DNA of 64,000 bases from Glandiceps talaboti (GCF_964340395.1 NC_135560.1:3534498-3598497); one strand, 5' to 3'; positions 49,998 through 62,937 are shown, counted from the first letter of the stretch. Numbers and translations: made by a program. Notes: a model not told the origin generated them from the letters alone.

Positions 49998-51188
49998 ATG
50001 AAGATAACGGGCTTCGAGGTTGCCAACGCGACCATGGTTCTCAAGGACGGAGACGATGACTGCAACAGTACCTTTGACAACGAGGGACTCGGAGTTCTAC
50101 CACAATGGGTTTTCCATGGTTTTATTCCAACCTACTATACTGTCGTATGCTTGGGTGGTTTACTTGGTAATGGGATTGTGATATTGGTAATACTCAACTA
50201 TCCAGTCATGAAAGTCGTACCAAATATATACATTCTCAATTTGGCATCAGCTGACAGTCTGTTTCTGCTTGGATTGCCCTTTCTTGCGTACTTTAACACG
50301 ACAAGAAAGTGGATATTTGGTGATCTGATGTGTCGGCTCGTGCTTGTCATAGATGGTATGAATCAGTTTACAGGTATGTTTACTTTGACAGCGATGAGTG
50401 TCGACAGATACTTTGCTATTGTACACTCTGTATGGTCAAAAAAATACCGAACCATTAAGAAGGCTAGGATAGTCTGTCTGCTGATGTGGTTATTGTCTGG
50501 TATGGCTACAATACCATTTTGGATTTATGCTCGGACGCAAACGTTTGACGATGTAACTGTCTGTAACGTTATCTGTTCTACGTCTATACAACGTATGTAC
50601 ATCATTACCACGTTCATCATCGGCTTCGGTCTGCCCATAGTGATAATTTCTGTTTGTTATGTTAGAATCATTGCATACCTAGTCATCGGAAGTAGACGAC
50701 ATCGAAGGATTCGCATCGGTAGAGTCGCAATCATGATTCTCTTGGCGGTCGCTCTTTTCTTACTTTGCTGGACACCATTTTGGATAACACAACTAATGAT
50801 CGTGTTTGTACCACCAAAGAGTCGGACAAAAGCTTTAAAAATCGCCTATTTCTGTTGTCCATTCTTGATATATGCGAACAGTTGCCTGAATCCTGTTGTC
50901 TATACGTACGTGCGTCAGGACTTTAGACAGTTTATAACTAAAATATTCCGTAGAAGTTTGAGCCAAAAGCCAAGTATCCAAATAAATGGTAAAAATGTGA
51001 ATGGCAGCACTTGTAGTAGACGACAGGGAGGGCTACATGGTGTTGGATCGATCCAAAGTCTGTCAGCTAGCCCGAGAGTAAGTCACTGCAAGTTATCCGA
51101 AGACCCCAGATCAAATACAATCGAGCCGACCATTCTCCCCTGCGTTCAAGTTGAAATGCTTCCTAGTGGTATCAGCAAGGATAACTGA
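49998..51188 (+). CDS. Somatostatin/allatostatin-C-like GPCR (class A), single exon
   Basis: Intact 396-aa seven-helix receptor, plasma membrane. TM1 about 44-67 (N58), TM2 77-98 (LASAD, D86), TM3 from C112, with D119 in the CRLVLVIDGMNQFT motif at the place of the ligand-binding Asp of somatostatin receptors. DRY is at 136-138, TM4 157-177, TM5 198-224, TM6 243-268 with CWTPFW, and TM7 has YANSCLNPVVY. Helix 8 (RQDFRQF) and a Ser-rich tail follow. Two N-glycosylation sites (N10, N23) lie in the short N-terminus. The LPFLA, CRLV...VD and YANSC motifs favour the somatostatin/allatostatin-C group over opioid or galanin receptors; Gi coupling is likely from the family. The coding sequence has no introns, which may indicate retroposition or lineage expansion. 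The exact ligand is unknown. Confidence 0.93.
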   Translation: MKITGFEVANATMVLKDGDDDCNSTFDNEGLGVLPQWVFHGFIPTYYTVVCLGGLLGNGIVILVILNYPVMKVVPNIYILNLASADSLFLLGLPFLAYFNTTRKWIFGDLMCRLVLVIDGMNQFTGMFTLTAMSVDRYFAIVHSVWSKKYRTIKKARIVCLLMWLLSGMATIPFWIYARTQTFDDVTVCNVICSTSIQRMYIITTFIIGFGLPIVIISVCYVRIIAYLVIGSRRHRRIRIGRVAIMILLAVALFLLCWTPFWITQLMIVFVPPKSRTKALKIAYFCCPFLIYANSCLNPVVYTYVRQDFRQFITKIFRRSLSQKPSIQINGKNVNGSTCSRRQGGLHGVGSIQSLSASPRVSHCKLSEDPRSNTIEPTILPCVQVEMLPSGISKDN

Positions 51189-51264
51189 GTTTGCCTCCCT
51201 GAGTATTATATTTATATCACCATTTGTTATTGTATGAACTATTACAGCGGGCGATCGATTAGAA

Positions 51265-51680
51265 AAGCTCCGAAGTTTATGGCTCTTTTCGAAAAAGCTT
51301 ACCCAAGCTATTAAACAAACTATCACTGAGTCTGATAACAATGTTTAATCTTGATATAGACACCACAAAGATAACATGTAAACATCACTTTCACAGTGTC
51401 AACTCTTTTAATAATATATACTAGTAACAGCATACACACTAATAGACATGAGTATAATTATAATTACATGAAGTTCAAACAAAAGCCATGGTCAGTAGCT
51501 AACTGTACTATTTCTTTCATAAGTTACTGTTAATATCATTAAATAATGAAGTGTCCACACTGTGTAAGTGATGTTTGTGTGTGTCTATCTCAACATGAAA
51601 CCTTGTGATCAGGCTCACTGATCTTGATAGTTCGTTTAACAGTTTGGGCAAGCTTCTTTGAAAAGAACCGAAATATTTAT
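51265..51680. mobile_element. MITE-like inverted repeat in or just past the GPCR 3' UTR
   Basis: The left arm (about 51275-51335, CTCTTTTCGAAAAAGCTTAC, ... AAACAAACTATCA) is answered in inverse by about 51615-51670 (TGATAGTTCGTTTAACAGTT, ... CTTCTTTGAAAAGAACC). The arms are about 60 bp at roughly 80% identity. It begins less than 90 bp after the stop codon and so probably overlaps the receptor's 3' UTR. Confidence 0.65.
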
Positions 51681-54600
51681 AACGCATTGTATTCTGGCAA
51701 AGGTCAAATCTTGGACAAGGAGGCTAGTCTATTTACCTATAGTTTCGTCAAAATTTATTTTGTAAAATACAGCAATATGGTGAAATATAAATGGAATTTA
51801 TTCGTTATTGTTGAAAACTCCGTCAACCTTTGGAAAATGGGGGGGGGGAGGGGGAGAAGAAGGGTGTCTCTGGTAGACAATTGATCATTATATTATTGAC
51901 ACATAAGTTATCAAGGCAAATTTTGACGTGCAATATAAATATTTATGTAAATCAAAACGAGTCCGAAATATAAGTCGTAGGTAGAATTATGACGTCTCGT
52001 TGGCGACTTGTAGTAGATTGTGTCTGTGTAAAATGTAGAGGTACAATTATAAAAAAAATATGCCCATATTATATCATAATATTTGAAATGTAATTATGAG
52101 CGCTTGTTGCTATTTCAACAGCCTTTTCCACGTCAACAGGCATGTGTTTTTTGTCTCCAACAGAACCGACAGTTATCATATTTTGCAAACGAGCAATCAA
52201 AAATGTCAAGAGGTAATGTAATATCCTTCCTGTCCTGTCCCTTTGAAAACACGTAAATTATAAAGAAAACGAGTAACGACCTTTCTTCCTGCATTCAGTG
52301 TACCAAAATACTTCCGTTCCACTTCATTGCTTAGCAATTTATTCGTGAAAGAAACAAATGACAGACCCAATGATGCGTTATACTGTGCATCTTGCTCCGG
52401 TAAACCTGTATTTATAAGCCCCCCAGGCGTCTGTATCGGGAAATTCGAAGGTCTCGACAATTCTTATTACAATAACAATTTTACAAGGTCTGTGCGACAT
52501 CGCAAAATATGAATGACCTGTATTATATTTCTAGTAATAATCTGAAAATATCAAATTATGATCTAAATATTTACTGAGTAATAAATTCACTCTGTTACTA
52601 TCGTATCATGTTCATGTAATTTTATTTATTTGAAATGTAATCCACATCCCAAAATTAATTTGCATTGGCATTGTCGAAGATGCTGTGGGCCAAAGATATA
52701 TCCAACGAGTTATCCTTGGTGATCGTGACAACTTTCAAAGGGATTCGCTTTTTTTAATTGAACATAACCAATTTTGATGTGATGTAATTGAAAAAGAATA
52801 TCTTCACCAACTCATTGTATTAAAATCAATTAGAGCCGATGCTAATATTTACATGGCTAGTAAATCGTATGTGTGAAGCCTTTAGGTTTTTGAAATATTT
52901 TAGACATCGACAAAGTACTTGTATTGTCAAAAGTTGCAACCTCCCAAATGAAAAGGAATTTGCTACCAAGAAATTATTTTTGTCGAATAAATGTCAAAGT
53001 TAAACTCTTACAACTAAAACGCTATTCACGATTTTGTTCAAGATTTCCATTTTTCATGACATAGCTATTAGAATTTAAACAAACCATTTCTATGATTCAG
53101 TATACATTACTACTTTATTTGTATATCATTATAGTGTCGACGTTGTACCAATCATGATCAGCGTCAATTTTACAAAATGCTAAGATACACAGTCTGAAAC
53201 TGCATGGTTTTTGAAACCATATGTAGTAACAGTCAGATCTTTCATTATTTGTAGTTATCCTTTTTTATTGTTGACAGTCACTGTGAATTAAACCTATCTC
53301 GGGTAACTTTTTAATGGATTTGTACAAGCTATTACAAACGATACATCTATAATTTGCATACTGACTCAAGTAAAAACTGAATTGATGGAGTAAAGACGTC
53401 AAGGTGTGGTCCTAAATGTGAATTCCGAGCTTGGCATCGAGTCTGTGACTTAATAGAACATTCACATATAAACCCATTTTTGAGACAATATATTAGTTTT
53501 TGCCGCGTTTAAAGTGATTCACATGACACTCGCCAATTCGGGACAAGATCATTGCCAAGCGAATTGAAAACGTCAGAATATTGTTGGATTGGATTATGAA
53601 ACTACCTTGATCTTAGGAGTCACCAACAGGTGTGGATCAGGGTTGGGAAAGGTCTATTAGTGTTACATAATTGATATTGATGAACAATTACTTGGTATTA
53701 TGATGAACTAGCGTGTTAACAATCAGTTGGTTTGACTGTTTACAAAGATCGAAGTGACAAAGTGGCAATATCATTAATGGCGACGAATCAATACACTGAA
53801 AATGCATAATGCTGATGAGGGTGACTCACCATATTAATTTTCTATATACCTGTATACATTATCACAGATACAGGTTTGTAGTCTCATAAATTATTATACA
53901 GACGTCTAACTAATCCATTTGACATTATCTTTTATAAAACCTGCTGTGGCTAACTATTAAACTTTAGTTCTTGGTCTTCAAAACATAACAATGAATGACA
54001 TTTGTCGGCATCCAAAAATCCTATTGTCGTATTACAATGTAATTCCACCTTATCGCATTGATATTACATGTATGTAATCCACATTCCACGATCTATTTTT
54101 CGAGTTTCCGATTATTCCATACAACAGTTTCCTATATAAGACATTTTGAATATTTTACGAAATACTAATATATTAATGTATGTGTTTCTTGAGATCATAT
54201 CACATGCCTTGAAATTGTTTGTTGTGAATAGTATGATATGGGATGTGATTTAACGTGATATGATCTAATTCTATTACTTGTTACTTACTTTTGTCAAAAG
54301 ATACATAAATTGTAATAAATGAATGAATAAATAAATAAAAATGTCAATTTTCATGTGTATACATTATTGACAATCATTCTCATATCATCATTTACTGTAG
54401 GATGACATTTGGTCATATAATTAATCAGAATTTCTCTCTTAACAATGACAACGTTTGACAGCTACAAGTAAATTAACACTTGCTACAAACAATCTTTACA
54501 ACATTGACATCGCTATTGGTTTGAAAAATATATGTCTGTCATTTTATTCTGCATTGCCCATCTTTTTTGACATACATGTATAACATATTTGGAACACAGT

Positions 54601-55680
54601 CTCCAACATTATATTTGTACTCTTCTGAATGAAGTACACAATGACGAAGGAATAATTTGTGATGATCTCATAACGGTCAAGGTTAATAATTCCATCAACT
54701 TCATTTACATATACAACGGATTTGAAAGAGCTTGAGTACTTGACTGGTGTCAATACATATCTTGTGAGTGAAGGAACATTAGAAGTAATTGGACATGAGA
54801 TCTGTATCAACGAAAGTCTTGTAACTTGTGATAAGGACTAGAGTAATCTATAAACATGACATCCATATATGGAAACCATTATTGTGCGACCAGTTAGACT
54901 AAATTGATTGTATCAAATACACTTTAATCACAACAGTTGACTTGATGTTTTCAAAACAACAGAACTAACGGCCATGGTATCGTTATTAGTGGGGATGTTT
55001 GGTCACAATATCGTATCCACTTACTTCTAATATTGCTTCGCCCATAAAAACATATGTTACCACAACAGAATATTGAAGCGGTTTCCATTGCAGTTCAAAG
55101 AAAACAAATCTCCACTATAACGCAGTTTGACTGCCAACTATCAATTTTCAAAGGGCAACTTTAGATTGGGGATTAGAACATAGATAACAAAAACAAGTAT
55201 ACAATGTACAAGCCAACTTATTGCCTTTGAACAGAAAATATGGATATCCAGGTGGTTCTACGTCACGACAACCCATGTCTACGTCACTGGTTCTGCGTTG
55301 CTCGAAACATTCCAAATCGCCATTATTTTTGCAAATTGTTCATAAATTATGCTCGATGAGGTATAATTATATTATTTCTCCCTTGTTTTTTCTTCATTCG
55401 TAAAATACTCGTGACCCAATTGTTCATCCAAGTCTCCACTCATCTCATTTAGGAATATTATTTAACTGTCTAGTGGAGCAGATTTAGAAATTATTTGAGA
55501 ACAATATCTGATCGTCAGACAATACTTCAAATGACATAGGTTGCAGAAGCATAAATTTGATATGACACCTCTGTACATTCAGTGAACTCTCAATGTACCA
55601 TATCATGTACAATAACGACTAGATACGGTCAAGTAATTACTGTAATTACGACGAATTAGATCAAGGGTGACAGATTCTAA
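51681..55680. other. Gene-poor stretch, nothing recognised
   Basis: AT-rich unique sequence. I see no exon with both splice support and protein similarity, no tandem array and no clear TIR element. The ORFs at 52206-52460 and 54544-54810 are unsupported. Confidence 0.5.
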
Positions 55681-55699
55681 GAACGACAAGCTTACAGAG

Positions 55700-57210
55700 T
55701 GTCTTTCAGACGAAAGACTTCTACTCGATATTAGCTACTCTTCAATATTTTACCCTTTTAAAATGAAGTAGATGGGAAAATGTACGTTCATGATGTTTCC
55801 ATGGTATTCTCGAGCTCAAAGACGAATAATAACTGCCCTTGGCATGGAACACTTCACAGACATCGTGCAATCGTACTATAGTTCACCAACGTAAAAGGCA
55901 CTTAAAATATAATGGTGATTTGAATATACGCATGAATTTGAACCCAAAGAAGTGTAAGGAGATGGCATTTTGTTTTGCAAAGCAGTTCAATCAGCCTCAT
56001 CCTCTGTCTCTGAATGACATACAACGAGTAACACTGAAGTAAAGCACTTTCTCTATGTGCTACACTCATTTATAGCATTCATATCAAGTGTACAAGTACA
56101 CTGTTTCAATTGGTTTATTTACAAGCCTAGCATGTGGCCTTTCTAATGCAGTCAATTAGCAAATGAAACAGTATACTTTTACACGTGATATGGATGATAT
56201 AAACGACTGTGGCACATACAGAAAATACTTTACTTTGGTGTTATGGGTCGTACTACTAAAATGATGTAGGCTTGGTGTTTCACTTAGGTGACATGAAATT
56301 TAATATACACCCTCAGACAACTTCTTATGCAAACATTATCACAGGTGTCATCCACAATGGGGATGTAGAAGTCGTCAAGTTGAAATGTTGATTATTAGTT
56401 AGAAAATAAAGAATTGCAGTCATTAAAATCATAAAGTCCGTGTGTAATGTTTTCATTTGAAGCATGCATCTACTGCACTGTAAAAGAATAGCCATGCTTA
56501 TCAGTGATACTTGTCTGTGTTAGTGTTCATTGTGATTGGGCAAAGGATCCTGCTGTGTTTATTGTGTCTGTTATTGTTAGTCTAGAGTTGAAATGTGTCT
56601 ATCTCTTTGTCATAAAACGTAATGTCCCATGAGTGAAACACCAAGCCTAACTAATTTTGCCATAGATCTAGCCAGCTGTTGTCAAACTTCAAATGTCTGA
56701 GACTGACGATTAACAATAAATTAGAAAAAGTGTTAATGAGATGGTCAGTAAAGCCTCACAGAGGTTATATATATTACATGTATTGAGTAGATTTGGCGCG
56801 ACTGTAGACGATCTGAAACGTGTTTATGTGTCCTTAGTTCGTTCAACGTTAGAATATGCATGCATCGTTTGGCAAGAAGCTTAGCGGAAAAACAAAGATC
56901 TCAGATAGAGAGTATTCAAAAGAGAGCTTTCAGAATCATTCATCCTTTTAGTACCTATAAGGAATCACAATTACATCTGAACTTAGAATCCTTCCACTTA
57001 CAGGTTCAACGTCAGAATATCCGTCTCAAGTTTGCTTCCCAAGTGTTACAACCAGATCATAAACTCAACCCCCCATGTTCCGTCACATGTACCTTACCAA
57101 CAATAAATCCTAATGTTAGGAACTTTAAAGCAAGATCTAAGCGGAAAGATCTCAGTTCAGTTGTTTACTGTGACTATTCACATAATCAAATGTCAATGTC
57201 TTTATGATTT
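55700..57210 (+). pseudogene. LINE reverse transcriptase remnant, interrupted by an insertion
   Basis: The plus strand has MNLNPKKCKEMAFCFAK (55931-55981), then an interruption from about 56043 to 56690. The reading then resumes as VNEMVSKASQRLYILH, RVYVSLVRSTLEYACIVW and, after a frameshift, RSQIESIQKRAFRIIHP, ending at 57207. This order is that of the CR1-like LINE ORF2 downstream of the YADD box. The region 55700-55930 is shared with 22320-22530, suggesting a second truncated copy there. Confidence 0.78.
56269..56647. mobile_element. Small TIR element nested in the LINE (TA target)
   Basis: The left end GGCTTGGTGTTTCACT and right end AGTGAAACACCAAGCC are perfect inverted repeats of 16 bp and extend imperfectly for about 28 bp. 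TA flanks both ends (56267-56268 and 56648-56649). It is 379 bp with no ORF. It explains most but not all of the LINE interruption. Confidence 0.65.
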
Positions 57211-59935
57211 ACAGACATCGTCAAGTTGTCCCTACTATGACCCTCTTTACAGCAGGCTTTAGGTATAATACGATGTGTATTACTCGCGGACAAATCATAA
57301 TGAACGAGAGTATCCATCGGATCCGATAAAACAGATCCCGAAAGCGATATATGTGTTATCCCTGGATACATGTTTCTAGTCATTTGTATTTGGTATTGGA
57401 ATACATTTATTCAATTCAACCATCTTAGGCAACATGCAAAATGTTTGTTTCTGATAACATGATTTCAGTAAATAGGGTAGGTACGTCTGACTTTTATTTG
57501 ATTTTACTTAATTAAAACAAAAATCCCTTCGACCCCATTATGATAAGAAACTCGACGGTCACATTACCTCCGAAAGGAGTTTGATGAGATGTAAAATAGG
57601 TGAATGTTGACAATTAAATGCTAATTAGTGCTAATTAGTAAGTAGACGAACACGTTGTACATACTGTACTGTTATAGTCTAAGAAGACCCGGTTTCTCTT
57701 TCGAATACGATGTAAAAAATTGACAACAGATGAGGCAGTGCATGAAGGTGTACATGAAAATAGAAATAAGTTGTTGCCATTTTACCTTTTTGCAGGAAAA
57801 GAATGTTTAGGGTCGGAGGCTTAAACTAGGGTCGGTCTGGTTATCGGAAATACACAATTTGTTTGATATGGCCTTATGGGTAATGAATGTACTTATGTGT
57901 TTTAAAGAGATATCGTACCACCGCTCGTGTAACACGATATGTTTATAAAACGTAAGTAACACAAAAAGACGTATTATAAGACCATTAAAGGACTACATGA
58001 ACTTTTATTGAAGTAAAGACAAACCCTCTAGCTGATGTAGGAGAGTTCTCCACAGAACAGAATGATGTCTACGCTGTCATGCCGGTTCAATAGAAGAGCG
58101 ACTGACTGTCATCCTTTCTTTTCGCCTGTCTCTACTCTGACATTCGTATTACATTTCACATTTCCCAAGTTTCTCAGGTATACCTTATATAAAGGTCTGA
58201 GGAAAAATTGCCTGATCGCATACTGGTACTTTGAATAAAAGAATTCAATACAGCGGTTTCTGAATATTAATAAAACACCCCTCCATAGCCCACATTCCTT
58301 GATAACTCCACACAAAGCTACCTGAAACCTATTAATCTTCTGTATCGAGGGCTTCAGGATGTAAAATCGTATTATAAGAACGAAAATGACAATATGATAG
58401 GAAACTTTAGAATTGTTTACGGCTATAGATGCAATTGTGTCTGATATTAGGCGCCTGATGACGTCAGAGTCGACCATGTATGAGAGGCCTACAAATATGA
58501 AATGTGACAGCTAAATAAGGATATGATATGAAATTTCTTGAAATCATACTGCAATGTAAGCGTTGTAAACTGGATGTAAATCATTTAAGAGAATAAATCT
58601 ATGATATTGTGACGATATTTTGTGACATACTAGTAAATGATATTCAATACTTATAACGTATTCAATATTTTGAAATTATCAATTTAGACATATGTAAAGG
58701 GATACCCTTGTCTATAGTGACTGTACTGGACATATCGTACACTTCGCTAAAACATTATGTTGGGCTATGTTAGACTATGCTTGTCAACGTTTTATGAAGA
58801 AAGAATGAGATTTGATAACAGTTCATATTTATCATGAATGGAAGGTAATTGTAAGCTGTCTGTAACAGTTCTACTCACAGGACTAATACTAAAGGAATTA
58901 CTTGATCTGACACAGTTCAGTTGGTAATGACAATAGGCGCCTCAGCATACGTCTAATCAAGAAGCCATTCACATGTCATGAATGTTATTGGGCGTCTCTT
59001 CTTAACAACAATGTTTAATCTATTTGAACGCACCAAACACTATTTTAATTCACTTAGTAAAGGCAATTCATCAAAATAAACATCCCAACTTTCTATACAA
59101 CAAATTTATTTCTTATAGATAGTAAAGCAGTTAGTCATGCTCGTGTATAAATGTGAACGGGATTTATCTCTCTCAATGCCGAAAACCAGATTTCTTAGTA
59201 GTCATAGAAACTGAAAATTGTCTCGACATGTAAATCCATTTTAATTTCTATTAACCATGCATTAACAAATGATGTGATCTAGTAACAATGTGTAGAGATA
59301 TGGTTGTGATTTAAATGCGGTGCATATCATGTCATGTCATGGTGAGAGATAGGGAGGGTAATTCTACAATGTTACACTAAATTTCTCTCATATACAGGTT
59401 AGATCGTTTTTGGTGTCAAACGTGTGTCATTAAATTCCTTCCTCAAGTTATTGACTTGTCGGAATGATTATCACCAATGCCAAGTATGAGAGTGTAGAAC
59501 ATCTCTTGGTGAGAACACAAGTCCAAGTCTGAAATTTATGGCAACATTCCTTCCATATCCTCCATTCTTGCAAAGCGAAGAGCACGCTTGCAGGCCACTG
59601 CTTCCATGCAATGGTCGAAATCATCTCAGATGTTATCTGTTTGCGAATGCCTTGTCCAAATATGGGAAGAAAACCTCTCAGCTACATGGCCACAATTGTT
59701 AGAGACACCAAGAGATCGTGGACCTCCTAAATGTAATGAGGAAGAAGGACTCCTGGTGCAACATTGTGGACTATATCTCTAATGCGTCCGCATGATGATG
59801 ATGATGATGATGACGATGATGATGATGATGATAATAATGATACTTATCATCTGATAAAGAGTTGCTTTGGAGAATTGGAGAAGTGGACACTGTGTAGACG
59901 CAGTCTTTAGAAAGTGAAGTATATGTTTATGTAAT
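57211..59935. other. Gene-poor stretch with (GAT)n
   Basis: No supported gene. A (GAT)n run lies at about 59793-59841. The minus ORF 58109-58477 ends with a weakly GPCR-tail-like stretch but lacks any helix motif. Confidence 0.45.
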
Positions 59936-59937
59936 AC

Positions 59938-60022
<85 letters not shown>
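59936..60022. repeat. (AT)n(AG)n microsatellite
   Basis: About 55 bases of AT followed by about 30 of AG. Confidence 0.97.
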
Positions 60023-60029
<7 letters not shown>

Positions 60030-60377
60030 CAGTTGAAGGTAAATTAAATTTGATTGCAAGGCCAAATAAAAATAAACTGTGGTTCCGATAAGGCCGAATT
60101 CATAATAGGGTGGATAGGTAGGATTTTTAAAACTTTTATTTTTTAGAACTTTTTTTGTTCTGGTTCAGGTTATGTTTTCCGTTGTTTATCTTGAGCCCTT
60201 CCATATGGTCCTTGCGTTATGGGTCACATGAGGCGATGTCATCTTGCAATCTCACATAATGTGGTGACCGCTTTATTTTCAAATCAACAGATTATTTACA
60301 TAACATTTTCTTAGCGTGCATTAATTCGGAATGGTAGAAAAAAATTGCTAACATGTATCCGAGTGTGGATGACAGTG

Positions 60378-61203
60378 CATGGTGAACACACATTGTGCAA
60401 CCCATTTGAGAGTCTGCATGGTGAACACACAGAGTGCATCCAATTTGACAGTGTGCATGGTGAACACGCAGAGTGTATCCCATCTGACAGTGTGCCTTGT
60501 GAACACACAGACTGCATCCCATCTGACAGTGTGCATGGTAAACACACAGAGTGCATCCCAATTGACAATGTGCATATTGAACACACAGAGTGTATCCCAT
60601 CTGACAGACTGTTGAGGTACTCTGGCCAGTCTTGTATGTAGTACATTGACTTGCATTGACAAGGTGCATGGTGAACACACAGTGTGCATCCCATATGACA
60701 GTGTGCATGGTGAACACACAGTGTGCATCCCATATGACAGTGTGCATGGTGAACACACAGTGTGCATCCCATCTGACAGTGTGCATGGTGATACACAGAC
60801 TGCATCCCATCTGACTGTGCATGGTGACACACTGACTGCATCCCATCTGACAGTGTGCATGGTGGACACACAGAGTGCATCCCATCTGACTGTGTGCATG
60901 GTAACCACACAGAGTGCATCCCAATTGACAATGTGCATGGTGGACACACAGACTGCATCCCAATTGACAGTGTGCATGGTGAACACACAGACTGCATCCC
61001 AATTGACAATGTGCATGGTGGACACACAGAGTGTATCCCATCTGACAGTGTGCATGGTGAACTCACAGACTGCATCCCAATTGACAGTGTGCATGGTGGA
61101 CACACAGAGTGTATCCCATCTGACAGTGTGCATGGTGAACTCACAGACTGCATCCCAATTGACAGTGTGCATGGTGGACACACAGAGTGTATCCCAATTG
61201 ACG
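60378..61203. repeat. Minisatellite, 39-bp unit, ~20 copies, with a foreign unit inside
   Basis: The unit reads GTGCATGGTGAACACACAGA then GTGCATCCCATCTGACAGT with variants (AATTGACA, GGACACAC, ACTGCATC). Because 39 is a multiple of three, several frames stay open on both strands, producing ORFs up to 290 codons with 13-residue repeats. At about 60606-60660 the array is broken by a unit matching the 50-bp minisatellite at 61690-62410. Confidence 0.95.
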
Positions 61204-61474
61204 TTGTCCTACCTTTTTTTAAAAGATGAAAAGATTGATTTTATTTATTTATTTATTCGCGACACATAAAGGATCCGCTTACATCAGAAAAAGAAAGAAA
61301 GAAAATCATACATATACACAAACAAATAGAAAGAAAAGACCTTGGTGGATTTGAAAACTATGTGACTGGGGGCTGGCAAAATAGCAAAAACAATACTAAT
61401 CATTGGCCATTCCTCATTTATAAACAAATGAAAATTATATATACTTGTAGTGATCCTCTCTAATGACCGACTGT

Positions 61475-61690
61475 TTATGGTGAGTTAGTAACATACCTTT
61501 TGAGAGCATTCTTAAATGTGTTTTTACTATTAATAAATCTTAATTGATATGGTAACTTATTCCAAATCTTAGCTCCATGATAAGAAAAAGAGAACTGGCA
61601 TAGTATAAGTTTCCTTGTTGGTACAAGGACGGGTGAAATTGTCACAGACCTAGTGTTGTAAGAATGATTTGGAAGGTTAACCTTTGTGAC
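61475..61690 (-). pseudogene. LINE ORF2 C-terminal remnant
   Basis: The minus frame reads NLPNHSYNTRSVTISPVLVP, then CQFSFSYHGAKIWNKLPYQL, INSKNTFKNALKRYV and a stop at 61475. This is a clear ORF2 end of a CR1/jockey-type LINE, close to the remnant at 2447-2584. Upstream coding is replaced by the 50-bp minisatellite, so the insertion point and array edge coincide. Confidence 0.8.
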
Positions 61691-62410
61691 TGTTAAGGTA
61701 CTCTGACCAGTCATGTATGTAGTACATTGAATTACCTGTATGACTGCAAAGGTACTCTGACGAGTCATGTATGTACAACATTGACTTACCTGTATGACTG
61801 TTGAAGTACTCTGGACAGTCATGTAGTACATTGTCTTACCTGTATGACTGTTGAGGTACTCTGACCAGTCATGTAGTACATTGACTTACCTGTATGACTG
61901 TTGAGGTACTCTGACCAGTCATGTAGTACATTGACTTACCTGAATGACTGTTGATGTACTCTGACCAGTCATGTAGTACATTGACTTACCTGTATGACAT
62001 GTTGAGGTACTCTGACTAGTCATGTAGTACATTGTCCTATCTGTATGGCTGTTGAGGTACTCTGACTAGTCACGTAGTACATTGTCCTATCTGTACGACT
62101 GTTTATGTACTCTGACCAGTAATATACGTAGTACATTGTCCTACCTGTGTGACTGTCCATGTACTCTGACCAGTCATATAGTACACTGTCCTATCTGTAT
62201 GACTGTTGAGGTACTCTGACTTGTCTTGTAGTACATTGACTTACCTGTATGACTGTTGAGGTCCTCTGACCAGCCTTGTAGTACATTTTCCTACCCGTAT
62301 GACTGTTAAGGTACTCTGACTAGCCATGTAGTACACTGTCCTATCTGTATAACTGTTGAGGTACTCTGACCAGTCATGTAGTACATTGTCCTATCTGTAT
62401 GACTGTTAAG
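61691..62410. repeat. Minisatellite, ~50-bp unit, about 14 copies
   Basis: The unit reads GTATGACTGTTGAGGTACTC then TGACCAGTCATGTAGTACAT and TGACTTACCT. Some units carry a 4-bp extension (ATGTATGTAGTAC). It directly adjoins the LINE tail. Confidence 0.93.
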
Positions 62411-62937
62411 GAACTCCGAATGTAAGCGAATGAAAAGCTTACATATACACTTCTACATTCTTATCAACAAAATCATGTTAAAGTTTGAACGAGAAGCAAT
62501 CCATGGGAATGTTATTTCAATGATGTGTTTGTTAGAGTGGAATGATAATTGGTTATGGACTACTTAGCTTCTCCCCAAAGCGCAATACCTAAATCTCCCC
62601 AGGCTATTACGCTACTATAAGAGGATGACCCTAGAAATGCAAGATGATTATCAAACTTCTTACATTTACTTGGAGGCAAACTAGTTTCCTATGGACTTTT
62701 TATGGTCATACGGTGATAAGATAACAGCAAAACTACCCGGTTATCTAGCAGTTGGATTTCTGCTTGACTTAAGTCGACGTTTAAGGGGAAAAGTGTCATG
62801 ATTCATACTTACTTTTAAGACTTCAACATGAACTCGAAAACTATTAGTTTCAAGTTTGCACAGAGTTCATGGTAAATTGTACACCTGGTCTTATAAATAT
62901 CAAACCATCTATAGCACACTTTATTTTTAAACATTTC

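Noticed and set aside
52206-52512. Overlapping ORFs on both strands
   Set aside because: Mutual shadows with no conserved motif; codon pattern not convincing.
54544-54810. 88-codon minus ORF
   Set aside because: No recognisable domain, and no splice or neighbour support.
58109-58477. 122-codon minus ORF with a stretch resembling a GPCR helix-8 tail (FFYSKYQYAIRQFF)
   Set aside because: No NPxxY or other helix motifs upstream, and no second frame continuing a receptor. A chance resemblance is likelier.
60292-61269. Overlapping ORFs of 200-290 codons on both strands with Cys/His-rich 13-residue repeats
   Set aside because: The 39-bp satellite unit is divisible by three, so frames stay open automatically. 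Three frames are open at once, which is typical of repeats, not genes.
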